64,000 bases of DNA from Nansenia antarctica (GCA_963989245.1 OZ022348.1:37836442-37900441); one strand, 5' to 3'. Positions 21,565 through 33,962 are shown, numbered from the stretch's first letter. Notes: generated by a model from the letters alone, not told the origin. Translations and numbers: made by a program.

Positions 21565-21624
21565 TGTGAGCTTAGAATGATAAGGTTCCATCTCCGTTTA
21601 GGGCAGTTCAGAGATATTGAGCGT
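21565..21624 (+). repeat. Single-unit copy of the repeat expanded at 49.4 kb
   Basis: GTGAGCTTAGAATGATAAGG, then CATCTCCGTTTAGGGCAGTT and CAGAGATATTGAGCGT. The same string in reverse complement flanks the 26-bp array at 49.38-49.65 kb, where the central unit is multiplied. Confidence 0.85.
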
Positions 21625-22009
21625 AGGCAGATATTTAAGTAGGCAGAACCCTCTGGAAAAGGTTTTTCTACATACAGTAACACAACACTATTACCATTCT
21701 AGAATGAGTTAGTTTTTCCACTTCTGTGCACTCTAGAACACCACAGAGGCTACTTTGTAACAGTGTGCATTGTGTTGGCGGACAAACTGAGAAGTTACCA
21801 TGGCAGTTTTGACACTCAGTGTTATCCAGTATGTTGTATGTAGACACACTTGAAATGTGTTTACTGAATGAACCCCAACAGGCATCCTGCAGATCAGCTC
21901 AACCATGAGATGAAGGAAGAAGAAGAAACAAAAACAAACAGTCCCAGGTGTTTTATTTATTTGTGTCTGACACCTTGGTTTGCTTTCAAACCCTTGTGGG
22001 TTTTACTTA

Positions 22010-22025
22010 CACACCCACACACACA

Positions 22026-22104
<79 letters not shown>

Positions 22105-22111
22105 ACACACA

Positions 22112-22174
<63 letters not shown>

Positions 22175-22287
22175 CTGCCTTCACATGGCTCCAAATGTGT
22201 CTTTGGTGTGAGGTTTCGGGACTACTGCAGCGAATACCCAGAGGACACAACAGATGATAACAATCAACCAGCCTCCACAACATGCAT

Positions 22288-22340
<53 letters not shown>
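22010..22340. repeat. Two long (CA)n microsatellites
   Basis: 22010-22170 (with CCC interruptions) and 22288-22340, separated by about 115 bp of ordinary sequence. Confidence 0.97.
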
Positions 22341-22341
<1 letters not shown>

Positions 22342-22565
22342 CCTCCCTCCCCAAGCTGTGCATTCACCTGAATCAAGGCATCTGCTCAGAGAAGGAGGCC
22401 ACACTAGATCATTAGCAACACTGTCTGTCAACTCCTGCAGGAATATTAAGTATGGCCCTTACGTATGGAAGTGAATGATTGTCATTGTTTTGCTTTTACC
22501 ATCATTACTTAACAAAGGAGCTGATCTCTCTCTGATCTCTCTCTCTCTCTTGCTTTACTTTGGTA

Positions 22566-22897
22566 TGAAGCATCCTCTACCACAAGGCTTTGGTAGGGAG
22601 ATAGATATGAGACATCCTCTACCACATGGCCTTGGTAGGGAGATAGATATGAGACATCCTCTACCACAAGGCCTTGGTAGGTAGATAGATATGAGACATC
22701 CTCTACCACATGGCTTTGGTAGGGAGATAGATATGAGACATCCTCTACCACATGGCCTTGGTAGGGAGATAGATATGAGACATCCTCTACCACAAGGCTT
22801 TGGTAGGGAGATAGATATGAGACATCCTCTACCACATGGCTTTGGTAGGGAGATAGATATGAGACATCCTCTACCACAAGGCCTTGGTAGGAAGATA
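22566..22897. repeat. 42-bp minisatellite, 8 copies
   Basis: The unit GAGACATCCTCTACCACA(A/T)G then GCCTTGGTAGGGAGATAG. The unit length is a multiple of three, so open frames cross it without coding meaning. Confidence 0.97.
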
Positions 22898-22996
22898 GAA
22901 CATGATGCTCTGACTATGTATGAGAGACAATAAAGGGTGATGAGATTACCATGAGTAAGTGGGTTTCCAGGCCTCTGGATTTCTGCTCTCCATCTC

Positions 22997-23243
22997 AACC
23001 ACATCAACACAAACAACTAGTCACATCAACACAAACAACTAGTCACATCAACACAAACAGCTAGCCACACCAACACAAACAGCTAGTCACACCAACACAA
23101 ACAGCTAGCCACACCAACACAAACAGCTAGTCACATCAACACAAACAGCTAGTCACATCAACACAAACAGCTAGTCACATCAACACAAACAGCTAGTCAC
23201 GTCAACACAAACAGCTAGTCACATCAACACAAACAGCTAGTCA
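22997..23243. repeat. 22-bp minisatellite, about 11 copies
   Basis: The unit CACATCAACACAAACAGCTA plus GT, with CACACC variants. Confidence 0.97.
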
Positions 23244-23342
23244 CAGCGTTAATCCACTCAGGTTCATATGGATTACACGCTGCCTCTGCCCCGTTCACTG
23301 CTTCCACCACACAGCACCCCCTCACTCTCTCTCTTGTGTTCA

Positions 23343-23379
23343 TGCGTGTGTGTGTGTCTCTCTGTCTGTCTCTCTCTCC

Positions 23380-23414
<35 letters not shown>

Positions 23415-23524
23415 TGTTCGTGTGTATTTCTCTCTCTCTCACTGTGTGTGTGTGTGTGTGTGTCTCCCTCTCTCTCTCTTTCTTGTTTGTGCACAATGTG
23501 TGTGTATCTCTTTCTTGTTTGTGC

Positions 23525-23560
<36 letters not shown>

Positions 23561-23571
23561 TATCTCTTTCT
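23343..23571. repeat. (GT)n/(CT)n compound microsatellite
   Basis: Alternating GT and CT runs. Confidence 0.97.
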
Positions 23572-23579
23572 CTCTAAGA

Positions 23580-23850
23580 GCCACTTCACAGACTGCTTGG
23601 GCCTTTACTGTTCTCCCTCTACACCAAGAAGACCTCCACCTCTTCAGGCTGCACCTTAGCTGAAGTCTCCCCTTCCTCCTATTTGTTGTGTTAATAATAC
23701 ACTTTTGTCAGGTCTTATATCATAATATATTACTGTTGTTTTATCTCGACCAAGTACTAGTTTTTATTTGATTAACGTTTTTTATTGTTGAAGTAGTTTT
23801 GGACAAAGGCGTCTGCTAAACACCCTAAATGTAAATATAATAGACAATCC
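23580..23850 (+). mobile_element. LINE/SINE 3' tail of the GGCGTCTGCTAAA type
   Basis: GGACAAAGGCGTCTGCTAAA followed by CACCCTAAATGTAAATATAA is the conserved tail shared by HpaI/V-SINEs and their partner LINE. The upstream part has no clear tRNA head, which favours a truncated LINE. Confidence 0.55.
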
Positions 23851-23959
23851 AGATGATGAAGCAGCATTAAAGACCGTAGTATCCCCTCTACCTTCATCTC
23901 ACCTAATCCCTTAACTCACAATCACTCACATCCTTCCTTTAAACTTATTTCCGCTACTT

Positions 23960-23981
23960 CCCCCCCCCCCCCTTCCCCCCC
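23960..23981. repeat. Poly-C run with TT interruption
   Basis: C13, TT, C7. Confidence 0.9.
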
Positions 23982-23999
23982 GAAGCCGAGAGAGTTTTG

Positions 24000-24707
24000 A
24001 AATCCATAATCCTGCTTCCATTACTGATTTAGGCCCGGCACTTGATTGAAAACTGAAAGTGCACTGAGAGTGCAGTCTGTCTCCTAAGCCTTCACACTAC
24101 ATTCAACACAACACACCCTATATGGAGCTGGGGGGGGGGGAGGAAGCTCTCAGAGACTGTATGCATTTCACACACAGATGCTTCCAGAGGTTTGACAGGT
24201 TCGCCATGGCAACGCTGAGATGTGCGTTAATCCATCTCCTCTGACGGGGCAGAGAGAGATCCGGCCTTAGAAGAACCGACAACCACATACTTTCTGAGAC
24301 GCTCAGCGGAAGAAAAGAAAAGAAAAGAAGGAGAAGTCTTAAGAGACAGGAATCCGTTACTGCCAAGCACTCCATTATGACATCACGGCTGGGTGGAACC
24401 AACATGGATTAAATTAATCCTGGTTTAGACTTAATCTAGGGTTTAGTAAATCTAGGTTTAACTTTGATTTGTTTTATCAATTGAAAACAGATGAACCCAG
24501 AGACATCCTGACGTACCAGAGAGTTTAACACCTGCTGCTTAAAGCAGACGAGCCGCTGCCTTTTACCTGATAAGGAAGTTGGAGATCTGTTAAGTTATGT
24601 TCTCTCTTCTCTGCATAACATGATGACACACTGCTGCTTTATAAAACAACCTGCCAGGAAGACAACTTGCCTGGCAATGAGACAGCAGACAACATTGAAT
24701 AGAGAGG

Positions 24708-24747
<40 letters not shown>

Positions 24748-24885
24748 CTCACTTCCTCTAATCTGGTACAGTGTGTTGATGCTCTGATTCAGGCTGAGCT
24801 GGTTCTGGTCTCCTACAGTTCAACTCTGAGGCTGCCTGGAGTCACACTCAGTCAACTAACTATCGCATGCACGCACATGTGCACA

Positions 24886-24929
<44 letters not shown>

Positions 24930-25140
24930 TGATGAGACTTCTTAACGCTGCCTTTCAGCATCTGTGAGTGATCCTAATGTAGGGGGATGAGAGGAAGGGG
25001 AACGGCTGGGGTGGGGGAGAGGGGGGTGAGAGGAAGGGGAACAGCTGGGGGGGGGAGAGGGGGGTGAGAGGAAGGGGAACGGGGAATCCCAAATCCACAT
25101 GAGATGAGATAAGAGGGATGTTCCAGCGTGGTTTATGAAC
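24000..25140. other. No gene seen; unique sequence with CA microsatellites
   Basis: (CA)n lie at 24711-24746 and 24887-24926, and a G-rich repeat (GAGAGGAAGGGGAACGG) near 25000-25080. The minus-strand open frame at 24118-24405 has no glypican motif and no splice boundary. Confidence 0.5.
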
Positions 25141-25154
25141 ACGTAACGCGGGGC

Positions 25155-25590
25155 TGCCCCTGGCCTGGGCCTCTCTCTGGGCCTCTCTCTGGGCCTCTCT
25201 CTGGGCCCCTGGCCTGGGCCTCTCTCTGGGCCTCTGGCCTGGGCCTCTCTCTGGGCCTCTCTCTGGGCCTCTCTCTGGGCCTCTCTCTGGGCCCCTGGCC
25301 TGGGCCTCTCTCTGGGCCCCTGGCCTGGGCCTCTCTCTGGGCCCCTGGCCTGGGCCTCTCTCTGGGCCTCTCTCTGGGCCTCTCTCTGGGCCCCTGGCCT
25401 GGGCCTCTCTCTGGGCCTCTCTCTGGGCCTCTCTCTGGGCCCCTGGCCTGGGCCTCTCTCTGGGCCTCTCTCTGGGCCTCTCTCTGGGCCTCTCTCTGGG
25501 CCTCTCTCTGGGCCTCTCTCTGGGCCTCTCTCTGGGCCTCTCTCTGGGCCTCTCTCTGGGCCCCTCTCTGGGCCTCTCTCTGGGAGAGAC
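25155..25590. repeat. 12-bp minisatellite (GGGCCTCTCTCT) with GGGCCCCTGGCCT variants
   Basis: About 36 units. The period of twelve keeps many frames open on both strands, and those frames are rejected. Confidence 0.97.
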
Positions 25591-25636
25591 TCTGGGAGAG
25601 GAGACACACAGAGAACCAGTCACTAGAGGTAAACTT

Positions 25637-26375
25637 CTCTCAATCACCCCAGTACACTCCCAACTACCCCAGTACACTCCCAACTACCCCAGTACACTCC
25701 CAACTACCCCAGTACACTCCCAACTACCCCACTACACTCCCAACTACCCCACTACACTCCCAACTACCCCAGTACACTCCCAACTACCCCAGTACACTCC
25801 CAACTACCCCAGTACACTCCCAACTACCCCACTACACTCCCAACTACCCCAGTACACTCCCAACTACCCCACTACACTCCCAACTACCCCAGTACACTCC
25901 CAACTACCCCACTACACTCCCAACTACCCCAGTACACTCCCAACTACCCCACTACACTCCCAACTACCCCAGTACACTCCCAACTACCCCAGTACACTCC
26001 CAACTACCCCACTACACTCCCAACTACCCCACTACACTCCCAACTACCCCAGTACACTCCCAACTACCCCACTACACTCCCAACTACCCCAGTACACTCC
26101 CAACTACCCCACTACACTCCCAACTACCCCACTACACTCCCAACTACCCCAGTACACTCCCAACTACCCCACTACACTCCCAACTACCCCACTACACTCC
26201 CAACTACCCCACTACACTCCCAACTACCCCAGTACACTCCCAACTACCCCAGTACACTCCCAACTACCCCACTACACTCCCAACTACCCCACTACACTCC
26301 CAACTACCCCACTACACTCCCAACTACCCCAGTACACTCCCAACTACCCCAGTACACTCCCAACTACCCCCACTA
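25637..26375. repeat. 20-bp minisatellite, about 37 copies
   Basis: The unit CAACTACCCCAGTACACTCC has an AGTAC/ACTAC alternation. The gpc6-sense strand has GGGG and GGG in every unit. Confidence 0.97.
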
Positions 26376-26383
26376 ACTACCCC

Positions 26384-26616
26384 AGTCTTAACTTTAGCTG
26401 CTTTAAACAGTCTTAACTTTAGCTGCTTTAAACAGTCTTAACTTTAGCTGCTTTAAACAGTCTTAACTTTAGCTGCTTTAAACAGTCTTAACTTTAGCTG
26501 CTTTAAACAGTCTTAACTTTAGCTGCTTTAAACAGTCTTAACTTTAGCTGCTTTAAACAGTCTTAACTTTAGCTGCTTTAAACAGTCTTAACTTTAGCTG
26601 CTTTAAACAGTCTTAA
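26384..26616. repeat. 25-bp minisatellite, about 9 copies
   Basis: The unit AGTCTTAACTTTAGCTGCTT plus TAAAC. Confidence 0.97.
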
Positions 26617-26716
26617 GCCTTAAACAGAGTTACTCTGTGGCACTCCTGCCTTGGAAAACACCAGTCTGTCTGTTCATCAGGTCTCAGGAGGAGACAGAGC
26701 TGTGACTAGCTCCCAA

Positions 26717-26764
26717 CACACACACACTCGCACACACACACACGTGAGCGCACACACAAACGTG

Positions 26765-26799
<35 letters not shown>

Positions 26800-26848
26800 G
26801 AAGCGCATACACGTGCCCACAGCCACACACACACACACACACACACAA
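26717..26848. repeat. (CA)n microsatellites, interrupted
   Basis: Three CA runs with CG- and GT-containing interruptions. Confidence 0.95.
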
Positions 26849-27345
26849 CTCTCCACAGAGGTGTGCCTCAAGGGCAGAGCTGGCTGAGGCTGCCTGGCGT
26901 GTGATGAAGAGGTTGACGGTGACTCTGCCTGCAGGACCAGAGGGCCTCTAGCAGGGAGACCTGGACTGTTTTAGCTGAGCTGTCAGCCAGGCAGCTTTGG
27001 AGGCAGACAGTCCAGCTCTATTTCAAACTCTCTACACATATTTCAGCCACCCCCCCCCCCCCCCCCACGTCCTACTCCTCTCTGCTAAGAACGCTGACAG
27101 TCTGGCTGGGGGCCTCTCATAAATACAGGAGGGGATATCTTCTGTTTCCAGCCCAGCCACCCCCCCCCGCCCCCAAACACCCCCCACCACAACCCTCCAC
27201 AGTCAGCTAGATCCCCCCCCACCCCAACACCCTCCCTCGCCAGCCAGCTAGATCCTCAGGGGTATTTCAGTACGGAGGTCAAAGCTGCTCTCCTCTGGAT
27301 GAAGCTGACACCACAGTTGACCCCTGACCCCGTCTGCCACCCAGT
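26849..27345. other. No gene seen; C-rich sequence
   Basis: Contains poly-C at about 27050-27066 and shorter C runs to 27220. No exon recognised. Confidence 0.4.
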
Positions 27346-28807
27346 GAACGCCCTTACTACATCTGTCTCTACTGAACCCTCTTACTACATCTGTCTCTAC
27401 TGAACCCTCTTACTACATCTGTCTCTACTGAACCCTCTTACTACATCTGTGTCTACTGAACCCTCTTACTACATCTGTCTCTACTGAACCCTCTTACTAC
27501 ATCTGTCTCTACTGAACCCTCTTACTACATCTGTCTCTACTGAACCCTCTTACTACATCTGTCTCTACTGAACCCTCTTACTACATCTGTGTCTACTGAA
27601 CCCTCTTACTACATCTGTGTCTACTGAACCCTCTTACTACATCTGTCTCTACTGAACCCTCTTACTACATCTGTCTCTACTGAACCCTCTTACTACATCT
27701 GTCTCTACTGAACCCTCTTACTACATCTGTCTCTACTGAACCCTCTTACTACATCTGTGTCTACTGAACCCTCTTACTACATCTGTCTCTACTGAACCCT
27801 CTTACTACATCTGTCTCTACTGAACCCTCTTACTACATCTGTCTCTACTGAACCCTCTTACTACATCTGTCTCTACTGAACCCTCTTACTACATCTGTCT
27901 CTACTGAACCCTCTTACTACATCTGTGTCTACTGAACCCTCTTACTACATCTGTCTCTACTGAACCCTCTTACTACATCTGTGTCTACTGAACCCTCTTA
28001 CTACATCTGTCTCTACTGAACCCTCTTACTACATCTGTCTCTACTGAACCCTCTTACTACATCTGTCTCTACTGAACCCTCTTACTACATCTGTCTCTAC
28101 TGAACCCTCTTACTACATCTGTGTCTACTGAACCCTCTTACTACATCTGTCTCTACTGAACCCTCTTACTACATCTGTGTCTACTGAACCCTCTTACTAC
28201 ATCTGTCTCTACTGAACCCTCTTACTACATCTGTCTCTACTGAACCCTCTTACTACATCTGTGTCTACTGAACCCTCTTACTACATCTGTCTCTACTGAA
28301 CCCTCTTACTACATCTGTCTCTACTGAACCCTCTTACTACATCTGTCTCTACTGAACCCTCTTACTACATCTGTCTCTACTGAACCCTCTTACTACATCT
28401 GTCTCTACTGAACCCTCTTACTACATCTGTCTCTACTGAACCCTCTTACTACATCTGTCTCTACTGAACCCTCTTACTACATCTGTGTCTACTGAACCCT
28501 CTTACTACATCTGTGTCTACTGAACCCTCTTACTACATCTGTCTCTACTGAACCCTCTTACTACATCTGTCTCTACTGAACCCTCTTACTACATCTGTCT
28601 CTACTGAACCCTCTTACTACATCTGTCTCTACTGAACCCTCTTACTACATCTGTCTCTACTGAACCCTCTTACTACATCTGTCTCTACTGAACCCTCTTA
28701 CTACATCTGTCTCTACTGAACCCTCTTACTACATCTGTGTCTACTGAACCCTCTTACTACATCTGTCTCTACTGAACCCTCTTACTACATCTGTCTCTAC
28801 TGAACCC
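27346..28807. repeat. 28-bp minisatellite, about 52 copies
   Basis: The unit TACTACATCTGTCTCTACTG plus AACCCTCT. The main variant is CTGTGTCTAC. Confidence 0.97.
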
Positions 28808-28847
28808 CCTTACTTCAGCTCTGCCTCTCTTATTATATTATTTTATA

Positions 28848-28960
28848 TTCATATTGCTTTTATATTCATTGTATGCTTGTATATGTTTTTATCCTGTTGT
28901 AAAGCACTTTGAGCTGCATTTCCTGTATGAAAGGTGCTGTATAAATAAAGCTTGACTTAC
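28848..28960 (+). mobile_element. L2-like LINE 3' terminus
   Basis: TTGTAAAGCACTTTGAGCTG and GAAAGGTGCTGTATAAATAA then AGCTTGACTTAC. Confidence 0.8.
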
Positions 28961-29831
28961 TTCCTCTCTGCCAAAGCTGCTATTTCAATCCTGAAGATAA
29001 AATAGATGTGCCGAGGGTGTGCCAAGCACAGGGACCTCTCTCTTCCTCAGGGTTAGTTAGTCTAGTGTTAAAGTGTTAAAGTGTTAGTTGGTCTAATGTA
29101 AAACCACACACTCCATCTCTGTAGGGTGTAGTTAATGTGAGCAGCATTAGTGAGAAATGTAATCGTGCTAGTTTGTGTTGCAATCGCTCAGAGAGCAAAC
29201 ACATTTGGATGATTGCTTGGATAACTGTTAGGAATGAATACGCATTGCTGCTTTTTAAACCAGCAGTGAACTTTTAAAATGATTGATCTAGTGTGTTAGA
29301 GAGAACGTTCACATCAGAGAGCCTCAGAGACTCTCTTTCCTACAGTACAATCCTGAAGGAAACAATGGAAATATATTAGTCTTTATGTGGAACTGAAACA
29401 AATCGTGCGGGATTGCAATTTGTTTTGCCACACACAGAGAAAACCAGAGAGACAGAGAGGGAGAAACTAGAGAACACTGACTAGAAAGAAAAGGAAAACC
29501 AAACTGTCACGGTTTTGATCATAAGAGAGCATAATAAAAAACAGCTTAAAGGAGAATTCCTGGCCTTAAATCATATTTGATTGAATTATTAATTCCCTGC
29601 CCTCTCAAACCGTGGCTGTCCAAACACAAAGCGGAGGCCTGTTCCCCCCCCCGCCCCCCTTCTCAATAATCTTGTCCAGCCAGTCCAGGGCGAGGGTCTG
29701 TCAACATAATTAGCTTCACGCAAATGGGAGCCGACTGCCTGAGGTAACGACCGATGCAGATTTATTAAGCCTGAGTGTGTTTGTGGCCAGAAGTGTGATG
29801 TCACATGACGTGGCGTCAGACGGGCGGTTAA
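28961..29831. other. No gene seen; mostly single-copy sequence
   Basis: 29080-29600 is complex and non-repetitive. No exon with splice signals was recognised. A short C-rich tract lies near 29645. Confidence 0.4.
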
Positions 29832-30071
29832 GATGGATCGGGTTAGGGTACGGAGACCCCAAAGACTCTCTGGTCTCTGGCTGTGTGTGTAGATGGATAG
29901 GGTTAGGGTACGGAGACCCCAAAGACTCTCTGGTCTCTGGCTGTGTGTGTAGATGGATAGGGTTAGGGTACGGAGACCCCAAAGACTCTCTGGTCTCTGG
30001 CTGTGTGTGTAGATGGATAGGGTTAGGGTACGGAGACCCCAAAGACTCTCTGGTCTCTGGCTGTGTGTGTG
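29832..30071. repeat. 60-bp minisatellite, 4 copies
   Basis: The unit starts AGATGGATAGGGTTAGGGTA and ends GGTCTCTGGCTGTGTGTGT. The copies are nearly identical. The open frames on both strands follow from the 60-bp period. Confidence 0.97.
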
Positions 30072-30480
30072 ACTCTGAGCCGCCTTTGTTAGCATTGCTA
30101 ATTAGCCATAACTTCTCCATCTCTCTCCCGGGGGCCGACAGCTATAGCCTTCGGTATATTTATGTAAAGGTTATTTGGACATTAAATATCCAATTACAAC
30201 ATTGCCGAGGCTTTATGTGAATTCTAACGAGGCCTTTGATCGCCACTCAGCGGTCTTCAGAAGCCAGAGCCGAGCTCACAGATGTTTGACACGTAACTGT
30301 ACCGCAACCTGACGAACAGCAACATTACTAACTGTGATCCCCACAACACGTCACATGACCAGAGTCCAGAGTCACTCTGGGATCTCTCAGAACACTCAGA
30401 ACACTCAGAACCCTCAGAACCCCAACACTGTTCAGATGTGTTACACAACAAGGCCCAGTACCAGGCCCAGTACCTCCCAG
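30072..30480. other. No gene seen; possible conserved non-coding stretch
   Basis: 30125-30250 is AT-rich, complex and repeat-free. A short AGAACACTC repeat lies at 30388-30425. Confidence 0.35.
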
Positions 30481-30522
<42 letters not shown>

Positions 30523-30545
30523 CCTCACTAACACACACACACACC
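30481..30545. repeat. (CA)n microsatellite
   Basis: Two CA runs split by CTCACCCTCACTAA. Confidence 0.95.
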
Positions 30546-30918
30546 AGCACACACACAATAAGCTAGCTAAACACAATATCAGAGTGCATCAGACACCACA
30601 CATTCAGGACAGTAATCGTTCCGTTCCTTCCAGAGCTGCTTGGCATGACAGCATGCAGCTCGGTCATAAATATTTACGTTCTCACAAACCGCCGTACATC
30701 CTGCCACACGTTGTGGCATAAAGGTGTATAAAGGTGTACACACATGCTCAGGACCTGACTGGTCTGATACAGCGACAGGAAAAACAAACCTTAACCACCG
30801 TGTGCTGTGGAGCGTCTGAACTCAGGGCAAACAGACACACGTGTGTCTTTGCTTTACAGCTTAACGTTCAGGCACGGCTGCGGGCAGAAAAACCTTCTAC
30901 TTCCCTCTGAAGAAACTA

Positions 30919-30992
30919 ACACACACACACACACACGCACACACACACACACGCACACGCACACACACACACACACACACGCACACACACAC
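30919..30992. repeat. (CA)n microsatellite with CG interruptions
   Basis: CACACA runs with regular CGCACA interruptions. Confidence 0.95.
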
Positions 30993-31069
30993 GAGGCCTT
31001 TCCACCAACACACGTGGAGTCAGACTGAAAGAAAATCAGCCCAGCCAATATTGAGGCTTGATGTCAACG

Positions 31070-31128
31070 GGGTTGTTGCCACTCAAACCCACAACCTAAG
31101 TGCTGTTAGCTCTACCAACAGAGGTCCT
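31070..31128 (-). mobile_element. tRNA-derived SINE head, HpaI-like family
   Basis: The reverse complement reads CCTCTGTTGGTAGAGCTAAC, AGCACTTAGGTTGTGGGTTT. This is the same head as the SINE at 6570 (including CTTAGGTTGTGGGTT). Only the head remains, and a CA run adjoins it at 31131-31155. Confidence 0.65.
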
Positions 31129-31159
<31 letters not shown>

Positions 31160-31696
31160 TGTATTTATTAGTAAAGGCCTATTCAAGCCATATCATATAC
31201 CATACATGCATGTCCTTAGAAGTCATACAACCCATGTTAATGAACCATAGATGAAAGATGAACTTTACATGTTGTCAAACATCAAAAGCAGATCAAAAGG
31301 AATCCACACGTATGAAGTCATCTCCTCTACTTCATCTGATCTAAAGACTCAAACACGGAAATAATATGCCTTGCTGGCACCTACTGTACATGACCAGCCC
31401 TAATCATCAACTCCACATTCATACACCCCCCCCCCATTCTGTAATGACCACATCCTCCAAAGGGTGGACTGAGGATAAAGTCTCCATGTTTCTGGAGAAC
31501 ACTGTGGACAGCATGTCACTAAATGAAGGAAAACATGAAACATGAAAACATGAAACATGAAAACATGAAACCTGGGTAATTCAATATCTGCTCTGTGGAC
31601 AAACTGTCTCAGCCCATCCAGCCTTGATCAAAGCCTCATACAGCCTTGACATTCAGGTGCTGGACGGGGCTGTTTCTCATTAGCCCCCCTGATTAG

Positions 31697-31804
31697 AAGG
31701 GAGGTGGGGGAGGCTGGGGGGGAGAGGGAAGGGAGGTGGGGGAGAGAGAAGGGAGGTTGGGGAGGAGAGAGAAGGGAGGTTGGGGGGGAGATATGGGAGG
31801 TGGG
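31697..31804. repeat. G/A-rich minisatellite, left part
   Basis: GGGAGGTGGGGGAGAGAGAA-type units. The same array resumes at 33330 after the hAT insertion. Confidence 0.9.
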
Positions 31805-31934
31805 CAGTGGCGGACTGGCCACCGGGCAAGCCTGGCAAATGCCAGGAGGGCCGCGAGACTCTGGGCCGCTCAGAATGTATTATATAAAAAATATATATAT
31901 ATATATTTGTAATTTGATATCGGCCCCCGCGCAG

Positions 31935-32074
31935 GGCTGCGTTCGTAATTTTGCTCTGAGAGTTCCGGAACGCACACTAGGTGCAACGTCATAAAGGGAC
32001 CAAGTAATTTGATTGGACAAGAGGCATTCCATGAGTGTTGATCAGATTTCCAGAGCGTGTTTACGAACGCAGCC
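31935..32074 (+). mobile_element. MITE with GGCTGCGTTCGTAA ends, copy 1
   Basis: The ends are GGCTGCGTTCGTAATTTTG and TTTACGAACGCAGCC. The body contains CAACGTCATAAAGGGACCAA and GGCATTCCATGAGTG. Other copies are at 40994-41133 (inverted) and 47210-47341. Confidence 0.8.
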
Positions 32075-32324
32075 TCGGTTATCTCCGTTTTGAAATGATC
32101 GCTGGTAGCATTGCGCCGCTCTTTTCCCATTGACATCATGGTGTCAAGTAATGTATAAATAAATGTGCTGAATTGATATGCCCTTTTGTGTTTTCATGTA
32201 TATATATGCAGGGATGTTCAAAGTATTTTACTTTCAACCAGGTATCTGATTCTGACCACCTGTAGTCACTTACTTAATGTAGGAACTACTTAATTCTTGT
32301 TGCACTGAAGCAGGTGGTTGATTG

Positions 32325-32690
32325 ACTGTGTCCCCTTGTCTAAATGTAAGGGGTATCCTATGGTTTGTCTAGTGGTGATGTTAGGACTGACTGTGTACCC
32401 TGGTCTAAATGTAAGGGGTATCCTATGGTTGTCTAGTGGTGATGTTAGGACTGACTGTGTGTACCCTTGTCTAAATGTAAGGGGTATCCTATGGTTGTCT
32501 AGTGGTGATGTTAGGATTGACTGTGTGTACCCTTGTCTAAATGTAAGGGGTATCCTATGGTTGTCTAGTGGTGATGTTAGGACTGACTGTGTGTACCCTT
32601 GTCTAAATGTAAGGGGTATCCTATGGTTGTCTAGTGGTGATGTTAGGACTGACTGTGTGTACAGTCTAAATGTAAGGGGTATGGTTTGTG
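32325..32690. repeat. 66-bp minisatellite, about 5.5 copies
   Basis: The unit contains CCTTGTCTAAATGTAAGGGG and GTTGTCTAGTGGTGATGTTA. It lies entirely inside the hAT element. Confidence 0.95.
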
Positions 32691-33329
32691 GATGGTGGGG
32701 GGGGGAGAGGATGACCCGGGGGTGCGCAGGGGGGATATCCCTTATTTCCCCTTATTTTTGGGAAAATATCCCTTATTTTCAAATCCCAATGTTGACAGGT
32801 ATGCTACTTAGTAGTCTGCTAATTACATGAAGGTAAGACACATTTATTACACTGTGGCTGTGCAGTGCTCTTTTTCTGCTTTGGTGAAGCTAAATGTAAT
32901 ATGCACTGTGGCTGGTGTATTGTTTAGGCTCATACATGTCATGGTTCATGTAACTGTAGCTTTTTTTTGCTAATGTTATTGTATTCCGTGTCAGAGCAGC
33001 TTCATTTAGCTACACCGAGTCTATATTAACGTAAGCTATTAGGCTTAACTGGGCCTCAAGGTCCTTTTGGCTAAGATAGATGCCACAGTTCAGGTTAAGT
33101 CAGTCACTGTGGATTGTTGTCGGCACTCTGAATTCATCAGCGATTGTAGTGTGTCAGTTGCGTGTGCGTGTGTGTGTTACATTTGTGTTCCAAATGTCTA
33201 CATTGGATTCTAGTCAGTCTGATTATCTCAAGCTTTATATGTTAACAATCCGTGTTGCGTGTTGGGTTTGGAAATAGGGCTGTTGTGTTGCAAATGCCAG
33301 GGCTGTTTTTTGATCCCAGTCCGCCCCTG

Positions 33330-33830
33330 GAGGTGGGGGAGGTTGGGGGAGAGAGAGAAGGGAGGTGGGGGAGAGAGAGAAGGGAGGTGGGGGAGGTTGT
33401 GGGGGAGAGAGAAGGGAGGTGGGGGAGGTTGTGGGGGAGAGAGAAGGGAGGTGGGGGGGGAGAGAAGGGAGGTGGGGGAGGAGAGAGAAGGGAGGTGGGG
33501 GAGAGAGAGAAGGGAGGTGGGGGAGAGAGAGAAGGGAGGTGGGGGAGGAGAGAGAAGGGAGGTGGGGGAGAGAGAGAAGGGAGGTGGGGGAGAGAGAGAA
33601 GGGAGGTGGGGGAGGAGAGAGAAGGGAGGTGGGGGGGGGAGAGAAGGGAGGTGGGGGAGAGAGAAGGGAGGTGGGGGAGAGAGAGAAGGGAGGTGGGGGA
33701 GGAGAGAGAAGGGAGGTGGGGGGGGGAGAGAAGGGAGGTGGGGGGGGGAGAGAAGGGAGGTGGGGAAGGTTGGTGGGGGAGAGAGAAGGGAGGTGGGGGG
33801 GGGGAGAGAAGGGAGGTGGGGGAGGTTAGG
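33330..33830. repeat. G/A-rich minisatellite, right part
   Basis: About 23 units of GGGAGGTGGGGGAGAGAGA(A). On this strand the sequence could form triplex or G-quadruplex structures. Reading frames of about 200 codons on both strands are repeat artefacts. Confidence 0.95.
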
Positions 33831-33962
33831 GGCGAGAGAGACAGCGAGTGAGTGTGTTTCAACCAGCTAATGGCTTATTAAACGTCTTATTAAACGTCCA
33901 GGCCTCGTCGCTAAGGCTGCCAAGTATGCAACCGTACCTGCAGACATGATGTGATGACAGGT

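Larger units (their letters stand above)
31805..33329. mobile_element. Non-autonomous hAT element inserted in the G/A-rich minisatellite
   Basis: The ends read CAGTGGCGGACTGGCC and, reverse-complemented, CAGGGGCGGACTGGGAT. Both flanks carry GAGGTGGG, consistent with the 8-bp hAT target duplication, although the repeat context could give this by chance. No transposase is present. The element holds a MITE (31935-32074) and a 66-bp array (32325-32690). Confidence 0.7.

Noticed and set aside
21318..21683. 121-codon minus-strand frame
   Set aside because: It overlaps the interspersed repeat at 21565-21624 and shows no domain or splice signals. It does not resemble a glypican exon.
24942..26441. 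Frames of 158-437 codons across the GGGCCTCTCTCT and CAACTACCCC arrays
   Set aside because: Repeat artefacts. They cross two unrelated arrays and have no domain, splice site or start context.
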